In this document: piece after piece, positions 46,737-61,012 of the stretch | How positions within the stretch are numbered: position 1 is the stretch's first letter | Layout: every line of letters begins with the position of its first letter | Origin: Nymphaea colorata | Lineage: Eukaryota > Streptophyta > Magnoliopsida > Nymphaeales > Nymphaeaceae | DNA length: 64,000 bases | Assembly (NCBI RefSeq): GCF_008831285.2 | Contig: NC_045140.1 | Span: 13,078,505 to 13,142,504, forward strand | Direction: 5' to 3' | Made by a program: the position numbers and the translations under genes | Notes under the pieces: generated by a model | What the model was told of the DNA's origin: nothing | The model's input: only the letters and a program-made list of their open reading frames with translations | Database searches by the model: none

Positions 46737-46748
46737 TGGTATCAAAGC
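46737..46748 (+). other. Primer-binding site of copia remnant C
   Basis: TGGTATCAAAGC, the initiator Met tRNA complement with one G to A change, directly after the LTR. Confidence 0.8.
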
Positions 46749-47293
46749 CTTTTCTCTAAAAAAGCCGCCTGAGAAACAATTGTTGGTTTTCTTCCTCTCT
46801 ACCATTCCTTTTTTATTTTGTCTGGTTCACGTTTGAAATCTGGCATATTGCTGTGAACTTCCGAAGTATGCCCGAGAAGTGTCCAAAATCGCTAAACAGA
46901 GGAAATACCAACTGTCCAGCGGTTCTTTAATCCACCGGCGTTATCAAATCCGACCACAGGAGCCGTCCAGCAAGAGTTCCTCCGATTTCCAGGTGTCTGG
47001 AGATCATTCTTGCCCATTTTCAGAATTTAAAAAGGTCGCTCGAGTGAGCGCCTAATTTTTTGAAGGTCTGCTTGACGTTCTGGAGGTTCTGTGACAGTCA
47101 GTAGAGGATCGCCATCGCATCCTCTTTTCTCATTTGCTGATATAGAACTCTGATTTCCAGAGCTTTCGGTAAATTGATCTCCCTCTGATTTTCCGTTTTC
47201 CTCTTGCTTGCTGAAACAGAGGAGTTCGACTGAGACGTCAAACAACAATTTGCCCTTTGCTAAGTATTACCTTCCTCTTTCTATTACTCATAT

Positions 47294-49610
47294 ATGGCAT
47301 CACGAGTTGCCTCCAGCTTGGTGTTTATCAAAGACAATTATCTTTTCTGGAGAGGTCAGATCCAAACGGTAATGCGCTCCCAAGGACTCATGAAGTATGT
47401 CGATGGGTCATTATCTGCCCCAATGCAATACATAGAGACAACAAACAGCCACAATGAAGAAAATCCAGCTTATGAATCATGCCATCATTCAAATCAGTTA
47501 GCTCAAGATAATGGCGCAAGTTCTTGGACAAATTCTTCATGATGAAGCTTGGGTCGAATTGGAAAAATCCTATGATACACACACTCCTCTGTATTATGAT
47601 GCTAAAGAAGGAGTTGAACTTTATAAAGAAGGATGATGGCGACATGGTTTCTCACTTGTACTGTCTGAAATCCCTTGCCAATGCTCTCGCTGTCGCTGGA
47701 CATCCAATATCGACATCAGATTTAGTCCAAATTACATTGAATGGCATTCCAGAAGAGTATGAGAGCATAGTCACTTGTGTAACCATCAGTACCACCATTG
47801 AAAACCTCACATTCAATGGTTATACAATTTGTTGCTGAACCAAGAAAAGAGAATTTAGATTCCCAAGTCCAAAAGGTTGTATCCTCTACATTTGAAAATA
47901 CACATGTCTCTTTTATGACTTACAGGGGACGAGGTAGAGTCAGTTATCGTGGAGGAAGAGGAGGTCACCTTCCAAATCAAGGACGACCTAACTACTCTAA
48001 TCCTCCTTCTAACGCTAACTCTAACAACAATGGAGGACAAAATAAAGCAAAATCAATTGTCGAATGTCAACACTACGGGAGGAAAAGACACACTGCAAGA
48101 AATTGTTGGGACATTCATAAAGCATTTTCTGCCATGACTCTTGAAGAAACCAAAGGCGAAGTATTGTATCCAGACACCGGAGCCACAAATCATGTCACCA
48201 TGGATGATTCTCAGTTGATCGAAAAACAAACCTACCAGGGAGGCGAAGGTATAATCGTAGGCAATGGTTCCTCTATTCCAGTTTCTTATGTTGGGAATAT
48301 GTTGAGATCTTAAACTTCGTTGAGTTCTTCATGCACTACATATTACAAAAAATTTACTGTCCGTAAGTCAATTCACTTTAGACAACAATTGCACTTTTGA
48401 GTTCACTCCTTTTGGATTATAAGTGAAGGATCTTTAGATAGGCACAATACAGGCTCAGGGGTCGAGAACATGGGCAAGACTGTATGAGATCAGACCATCA
48501 AATAAGCAAGCGCTACTGGCAGACAAAAGTCAATGACCTACGTCGTTTGATACATGGCACCAACACCTAAGACACACAAATAAAAGGTTGATAGAAATTC
48601 TTTTGTTCTAAAGGTCTTATTCAGATTTCAAATAAAGAAGATGGAATTTGTGAAGGAAGTCTCCTTGGAAAAGCTCACAAATTGCCGTTCAAATCAGCCT
48701 TACACAAGTCAACTCGTCCAATAGAGCTTCTCCATGTCGATGTATGTGGCCCATATCCATGTGAGTCAAGGAAAAATTTCAATTATTATTTGCTTGTGGT
48801 AGATGACTACTCTCGTTTTGTTTGGCTATTTCCTCTCAAGTACAAGTCGGATGTGTTCAACTGATTTGTTGATTTCAAATCTATTATTGAGAATCAGTTA
48901 CAAGAAAAAATTAAAATTCTCCAATCAGATAATGGAGGAGAGTTTATCAGTGCTCAATTTGAGTTTTTTGGTCGTTCATGGTATTTTCCATCGATTTTCC
49001 TGCCCTTACACACCTGAACAAAATGGGCTAGTTGAAAGGAAGCATAGACATGTTGTGGAAATGAGACTTTGCATGCTTCACTCGTTTAAAATGCCTTCTC
49101 ACTTTTGGGTAGATGTTTTTCAAACAATAGTTTTCATTATAAATTGTCTACCCAAAAAACATGGCAGCCAATAGACACCATATCAAATTGTGTTTAAGCA
49201 TAAGCCAGATTACTCTCTCTTTCAAATCTTTGGCTCTACATGTTATCATGTATTTACAGATTACGATAGACACAAGTTGGACCCCAAGACTAAGGCATGT
49301 GTTCCGATTTGATATGACGTCAAGCATAAGGGGTATGTGTGCTTTGATCCAAAAGAAAAAGAAGACCTATATCAGTCAATATGTCTTTTTTGATGAAAGC
49401 AAATTTGGCTTCGAAGGACTAGAAACTGCCAGCAACATAGCTCTGCCCATATCAATGTATAATTCTAATATGGACTGGATGCATTATGATCATATGCCCA
49501 TCAGGAGTCCTGCTCTAAGCAATGAGCAGATGACTAGTGCGGAGAACTCAGAGAGTGGTTGCGTATCAGGACCTCTTGTTGGAATGCAGTCATTTGAAGT
49601 TTAGATAAGG
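47294..49610 (+). pseudogene. copia remnant C gag-protease-integrase, broken and truncated
   Basis: Starts with ATG 47294 and a copia gag-like region (LVFIKDNYLFWRGQI), continues after frameshifts (near 47460-47530 and around 47630) through an RGRGRVSYRGG-rich linker, a zinc knuckle in which the second Cys is Tyr (CQHYGRKRHTARNC, about 48063-48107), a protease DTGA near 48173, and the integrase core (HVDVCGPY near 48735, SDNGGEF near 48927, ENGLVERKHR-type segment near 49020). Stops and shifts are frequent. Integrase C-terminal similarity fades by about 49400 and no RT or RNase H follows, so the 3' half is lost. Confidence 0.88.
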
Positions 49611-52182
49611 AGGCTTGTCATCATCATGCCAAAAGCACTCTTTCAGAAGTTCCAGCCTCAAGTGAAAAGAATGACACGGGCTTACAGGCTTCATGCTTAG
49701 GTTGATGAATGCTCTCTTTATTTCATCTTTTAACACCCTCTAAGCAATCAGCAGTAGGTAGGCATGTTCTTAATTTGGATAAACATCGTTTGGAGGATTT
49801 ATGAACAACCTAGAGAGGATAACAAAATGCTCTTGATCGGACCTCTACAAAGCCTTCAAAGACCGTCGGTTGGCTTCCTTTTCAGCATCTGAACTAAACC
49901 ACTGGTTACCCTGCTCATGGAGTGACTTTTGGTTAAAGGGCCTCGTGCTGTCATGCTATATCGACATTGATGGAAAATTAATATAGCACCAGTCTACTAG
50001 CATGTAGTTACAATTTTTTAACAAAGTCAGCTTCCCTATGAAGTCCAAAGAACCGAGCAATTGGTGATCGGGAATGGACCACCGGGTCAACTTCATGAAA
50101 ACAGAGCACCATCGAATTCCGTGGGAAAATGACTAACATGGGCCGCCATTGAGATCTGCTTGGAATTATCGGAGTGCAAGCACATGGAAGATCATGTCCA
50201 CCTTCCCGAAAACAAATCAAAGGCAAAAGTAGATCAATAACTTTTGGGATGTGACATCTAACGATGGAAGAAATAGCTGTACATCATTGCGCCACATCGT
50301 TGCTCCTTTGGTCTCCTTGAAATTCAACCCAAGTAATTCCAGAAATATTTTCAGGATACCAAAATCCACTAATCCAACTAGAGAGCACTTTTTGCAATTC
50401 CATCGCTAATCTTAGTATCATTTTCTCCCTTATATAGTATGATGACAGAACTTCCACGCCAAAAGAAGGGTTTCCTTCCTTCCTCCATGAAGATAATCCC
50501 AGTTCATTTCTGCCGGTAATTGTATTCACAGTAGTAAGGAGATAAGACCTGAATGCAATCAAGTGAAAGTTCCTACTGTAGGAAAGAAATTTCACATTGA
50601 TAGTTACCTCGTCGCCCACCACACACCATTAGCTGTTGTTTAGATGAAGCATGAAGGCAAATAAGTAATGGAATGTTCATATTCAAAAGGCACTGCATCA
50701 GTTAAGGCCCGGTAACACTTTGTGTCATGTGTATGAAGACATCTACATGCGGCCAGTAGAGAAGCAACAACATTGACCTTTATCATTTCGAATGGGTCCT
50801 TAAAATGTGGATCAGGTTCCTCTCATATCAAGTGAACTTACTCCTTGTGTCTTACAGAAAATAATAATGTGTAATAAGTGTGAGGTACCACTTCAAGGAT
50901 ACCCTCCCCCAAATTGGCTGCAGGCAATACCTTTAAATAAGACCAAGAATTCAAGGGTTTTTGCACTAGAATGATTGCATGAAAGGAGCATGAGAATTAT
51001 ATGGAAAATCCCTTTGACCATTCCCTACTAGTAACCGCAACTTGGTTTGGAGCATGAGAGTAGTGTAACTATTAGCTTGTAGATCTGCAATATAAATTAT
51101 GACATATTCCCCTTATTAAACCTTCCAACAAAGTTGGGGATTCAGCATCACTAGATGCTTCTACAGGACCCCTTTGCACTACGCGTCTACGCCGTCTGCA
51201 GCCTTACACCAACCTAAATTTAGCTCGATTATGTCATATCCAGGAACCAAGAGACTAGATTTTAGTGGATGAGTGGTTGTTCCCAACTTGATAGCCCTAG
51301 GCCTAGTAAATCGAACTTTCTCAACATGCAACGACGTAACAATCTGAAACCTCCGATCCTCAGGAGCAAGGACTGCCAAAGAAGCAACATCGTTGATGCT
51401 AGTCGCTTTCTCCCAAGCCTTGTTCAGAGCAGCATCACGCCACTTTTGATAACTACACAATGACCCACAGATTAGTTGTTCTTGAGCAGCTAATATAAGT
51501 GGGAAGACTCGTAACTTGGCCATGTTTTTAGGTTTCACTGCAAAACCCGACACCATAACTGCTGCTTGGCCCAAGCAACCCAACTATGCTATGATAACTC
51601 TCTCTCCTTGTTGCATATCTCGTTGATTGCTCTATCCGGCTATTTCCGTCCTCTCCACGACTGTGGGTTTTGCTGCAAAAACCTACACCCTTAGGGTGTC
51701 CCTGGACTGTAGCCAAGGGGGGTTTTCTTGGCTGCAACATGCGCCTTCTGCTCCTTCCTCTCTGGAAGGATCCTACAGAAACTTCGCAAGACTCAAGCAG
51801 ACCTGAATTTTCCGGTGCTATTGATATGATGATGGTGTCGTCCTTGGGTCTGTGCTGGCCATGGAGAACATGGAAGGGCGGATACAGCCACTTGAGAGGC
51901 AGCATTGTGGAAGGCCTTGAAATTCCTCATATTCCCAATGTGCCTCTTGCTCACTCCCTGAGAGCGGCTCAGTGGCAGAAATGAAGCCATTCTCCTCACT
52001 ATTGAATATTCCGAGAGTCTCTAGGAACACAAATGTTTTGTGGCCAATAAACTGAATTGTAGTTGGAGGTGGAAGGAGGCCTCGGGGTGGTCGCATCTCC
52101 GCCCTGTCATCCTGGTATTTCGCATCTCCGCCCTGTTGCTGCACGTCTTCAAGAGACACCCAAGTGCTCATGCCATGAACCT

Positions 52183-52260
52183 ACCTTTCTTTAAACAATA
52201 CCCTCATCTAACGTTGTTTTAACCTTTCTTCAAACAATACCCTCATCTAACGTTGTTTTA
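52183..52260. repeat. Tandem duplication, 39 bp x 2
   Basis: Units 52183-52221 and 52222-52260 are nearly identical (ACCTTTCTT...CAATACCCTCATCTAACG...). Confidence 0.9.
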
Positions 52261-52320
52261 GTGGTATCATCTGCAACTTTTTGTCAATGTGGTCCAACTT
52301 CCAATTGATCCTTCCAAGTG

Positions 52321-52350
52321 TACTCTGATACCAACTATACCAACTGTTAG
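52321..52350 (-). other. Possible PBS and LTR boundary of a decayed element
   Basis: On the minus strand CTAACA is followed after 11 bases by TGGTATCAGAGTA, close to the initiator Met primer site. The 11-base gap and the lack of a second LTR make this uncertain. Confidence 0.35.
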
Positions 52351-53252
52351 CCACTGACTAGGGCCACCCTCAGAAAACGCACTCACCACCAACATTTTCT
52401 GCCGCATTAGAGCAGCCCCATCATAAATTTTAACTGTTCTAGGGTCATCCTGCAATATTGCTGCAAAACGTGGGTTTTCGATCATAATGAAATCAATCAG
52501 AAAACAAAAACAGCTTTCCATTCAGAATCTTCAAGTCCGAACCACTCACGTTTTTGAAATACAGGCCGGGCTATGCGTACACTTTCTTGTGAGAATAGCA
52601 GTAGTATGTCAATGACATTTGACCGCGCCAACATTCAGCTACCTCTCAACGCACAACCAGTACCATATCAAATAAAAAATAATCGACTGGCCCAATCATT
52701 GTTTGAAGGCAAGGAGGGCATACTAGAAAGTTGTCCTCTCCAGCAGCGTCGCCAATTTCGATCAATTAGGTCGTAAAGTTAGATTCACCAGATGGTAGGA
52801 AGAACCACCAGAAGAAGTGAACTTAAATAGTGACTACTGGGCTAATTGTAGGAATGAAATGTGATCATATGCTTCTGGAGCGATGAAATTTGACTCCTTG
52901 TAACAAACGAAGATTTGGGGCTCACCCAGATTTGGTCCTAATTTCTCATGCTTAATCCAACTCGGACAAATTCGCAACAGCAAGGTAGCGCAAGCTTCAG
53001 TCGGACGAAGCGGGTAAACAATCCAGATATACAAAGCACAAGATGACCGGTCTAATGCAGGTTGTCATATAACGACCTAAACATCCGAAGGTGTCCAAAA
53101 ATGAAGTTCAGAGGAGAAGAAAACATCTAAATAGGGCACATCAAAACGGAAGGAACCACGGGCAATAGCCCAAAAACTAAGAATTCATGTGGGGAAAATT
53201 TTCAGGATCCGTGATTGGTAGAGACAAAAAAGGATTTGCTCTCCAATGCTAC

Positions 53253-58255
<5,003 letters not shown>

Positions 58256-58310
58256 TTTCGTTGCAGATCGAGCGACGCCGCTTCTCGCCCGGTAGAGGGA
58301 AAACCCTCTT

Positions 58311-58330
58311 TAGGGTTTCCGATTTTATAG
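58311..58330 (-). promoter_or_regulatory. RPL17 core promoter: telo-box and TATA box
   Basis: On the minus strand CTATAAAAT (58322-58330) is followed by AAACCCTA (58311-58318) about 56 bases before the ATG. Telo-box plus TATA is the usual arrangement in plant ribosomal protein promoters and is linked to growth-dependent expression. The leader between them and the ATG is short. Confidence 0.8.
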
Positions 58331-58895
58331 CGAAAGACTTTTCAACTGACGCTCATGAAGTTTATGTATTTTTCAGATCGCCACTTATTATTATCTTTAT
58401 TCCCTTTCGGTCCAAAAAAAAAGAGATATCGGCGTCGAAAATATCGCGACGTGTGATGAAAATAGGCAGCCAAAATATCCGACTGTGTTGCTAAGACTGC
58501 ACCAGTGAAAGACCCAAAAAAGAAAAAGTATTGGGAACAGATGGCATCCAAGGTCAGTGGACGAAGATTCAAAACTGATTTTTCGTAAGTAAGCATCCAT
58601 CCAGGCTTCATGGCCTTATATCTCAAATCCGAGGCTACCACAAATTTGCGAGGATCTTAAACCCGTACGTCTAATCAACCCGTACGTCTAATCACGTATT
58701 TCAAATTTGCACTTGTGAAATCCACGGCAGATTTCCCCTACTGCAATAAGCTTGGGACAAACACAGCCTATGTCTTGTCAATTACTAAATGTGAAGTAGC
58801 TGGTTGGACCAATGATTTCTGCCGACAACAACAACCTGCTGCATAAGTGGACGTATGCACCCATCTATGTTTTGATCGATTCATGATATCCTGTA
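58331..58895. other. Intergenic spacer between RPL17 and copia B, nothing identified
   Basis: No coding frame or repeat of note. A short direct repeat CCCGTACGTCTAATCA occurs near 58662 and 58680. Confidence 0.5.
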
Positions 58896-58943
58896 TGTTG
58901 GGATTTTTCCATCTCAATAGTCCTGCGTTGATACGGGTTCATA

Positions 58944-59013
58944 TCCGTTTCGGACCCTTAAGTATAAATATTTGTGTCTCCGTTTCAGACCCTTAAGTAT
59001 AAATACTTGTGTC
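58944..59013 (+). repeat. 35-bp tandem repeat carrying TATAAATA
   Basis: Units 58944-58978 and 58979-59013 differ at two bases and each contains AAGTATAAATA, so the putative promoter of copia B has two TATA-like boxes 35 bases apart. Confidence 0.9.
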
Positions 59014-59230
59014 TTGTGATGGTGTGAGATACATTCAGTTTTTACCGTCTGGGTAATCGGTCCCCTTAGCCATACGTGAATTACCTGTCCCCATCACTGG
59101 GCTGCTATGGCTGAGGAGAGAAACCCATTGCCGCCTCCGCCGCCGCTACCTCCGCAGGGGAACGACTCTATGGGGACTGTAGCCGTTCTTCCCACAGTCG
59201 CCGACATTCAGTCGGCGATCGCCTCTACAG

Positions 59231-61012
59231 GTTCTACTTCCGCCTTATTTGAAACACATGAATCATCAATGCTTCTTTCGAATTTCTGCATTTTCGTTTG
59301 TGCGCTATCTAGATTTCTAGCAAAGCTCCAACAATGGGTTATGGGCCCACACCACGCATCGCTGCGCGTTTCCCTTTGCATACTGTTTTTTCACGCAAAG
59401 GGAATAGGGCAGAAACGTGGTCACCGGCGTGCCTGTTCCTTCCTCTGTTGCACAATAGGCGATTGGGCTTCTGTTGCAGTCACAGGGATAGGAATCAGGG
59501 AGAGGCAACGGACGTGGCTCTTGCCGGCGCCCACCCACTGCGTTGGGAATGAACAGGGAAAATAGGGAAAGGGGAAGGCGACGGAAGGCTTCCGTTGAAG
59601 GGCGACTGAAGGAAGGGAGGCCACCGGCGGGTTCGTCGTCGCCGGCATCCACCCAATCACCCGTCGTCCTCCCGCTACCACCGGTCATGCCCAAATCTGA
59701 AAAATGGAGGGCACAGGGACAGGCGATGGCCGGTCAGAGGCCTGCCGGCAGCTTCCCTATAGACGGACGGCGCCGTGAGACTCGCCGGCGCCGACCCAAG
59801 GCTTCCTCAGCCCGTCGGAGAAGAACCCGCCGTTCCCTGCATTGGGCGTTTTGCAGAGGAGCGGCGGTTTCTCGCTGCCTGAAACAGCTCGCTCAGTCGA
59901 GCGGGAAACGGTTGGACCCGGGTCGGGTCGTGTTGACCCGACCCAGATCCATAATGTTTAAAAAAAAAAACCCGTTCCTGCTCGTCTTCCGCCCGCCCGC
60001 TTTTTTCATTTCATTTTGGATCGAGTCGGGTCCTGTCGACCCCGATCTGTATCCATCCAGTTTGATTTTAAAACAGAACCGATTCGATCTGTTTCAGGAC
60101 CGGTTCAAACATTTTGGGACCGATTCGGATCTTTTCTGAACCGGTTCAGTTGATTTTCAGACTGGTTCATTCAGTTTTAGAACCGATTCGGGTCTTTTCA
60201 AACCGATTCAGAGTTGTTTGAGACTGGTTCTTTCCTTTTTCGGACCGGTTCATCTAGTTTTCCACCGGTTCGGTCCATTTAGGACTGATACGAGCCGGTT
60301 CTAAGCTAGAAGAAGCTGGTACATGTGTTTTTTGTGCCCATTTAAGGTGTTTAATGGATTGGTTCGATCATTTTAGATCGATACGGGACCAATTCATTAT
60401 GTTTTATGGAGCTTTAATGAACAATTTAGATAGCATTAAGTTGATTATGCAGAAATGATTTGTGTGTTTCATTTTAAATGTGTTATTATGACATATTATA
60501 TTCTTGTATCCTGTTTTGTTTAGGATTATGCTAAAGTTAATTTTTATTGCATGATCATGAAGTTGTACGATAACGCTAATGTAAGGAGCCTATGATTAGT
60601 TAAATCATGTTATACCTCACCAAAGTGACTACGCATGATTTAAAGGCACATTTGTGTTTCATGTTGTATTTATTCTCATTTGAAGTAGCATAATTACCCA
60701 AAGGTAGTGTGTTATGTTCAGGAAAATAAGTAGAGTAAAATAGGAAAATAGATCTTTACATAGTTCTGTCATTTTACACCCAAAGGTGTTATGCTTAACT
60801 ATAGTTTGGATTTACATTTCCTAGTTTTACTAGATAAAGTTAAGACGGAATACATGTGCGTATTAGGTATATTACCAAAGTAGTATCCTAATGACCCCGG
60901 GTATTTGTCTTAAAAATAGTAGACATAAAGAGTCTTTTATTTGGTTTACTGTTTCATATGGTTTGTCTCATATAATGCATGTCAACTTATAGATATCTTT
61001 TGTCATCTGCAG
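59231..61012 (+). other. Putative intron within copia B gag
   Basis: Bounded by GT (59231) and AG (61011-61012), about 1.8 kb, with no gag similarity inside. The left part is GC-rich with weak coding potential on both strands, the middle holds the ACCGGTTC array, and the right 600 bases are AT-rich, ending in a pyrimidine-containing TTTTGTCATCTGCAG acceptor. Confidence 0.5.
60078..60301 (+). repeat. Degenerate array of ACCGGTTC / ACCGATTC words
   Basis: About a dozen copies of (G)ACYGRTTC, 15-30 bases apart, often followed by a T-rich spacer ending TTTT. It is not a perfect tandem repeat. It lies inside the putative gag intron of copia B, next to GGGTCGGGTCG/CGACCCGACCC inverted words at 59925-59945. 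Confidence 0.75.

Larger units (their letters stand above)
49611..52999. other. Unassigned region, possibly a decayed minus-strand retroelement
   Basis: No gene recognised. Open frames on the minus strand at 50284-50622, 51179-51583 and 52267-52521 look protein-like in composition but match no family I know. A primer-site-like sequence with a TGTTAG LTR-type boundary on the minus strand (52321-52350) and a 39-bp tandem repeat (52183-52260) suggest remnants of an LTR element. The last few hundred bases before 53252 should contain the 3'UTR of RPL17. Confidence 0.4.

Noticed and set aside
59543..60139. 198-codon GC-rich frame within copia B
   Set aside because: It lies in the putative gag intron, is Arg-rich low-complexity sequence, and shows no domain.
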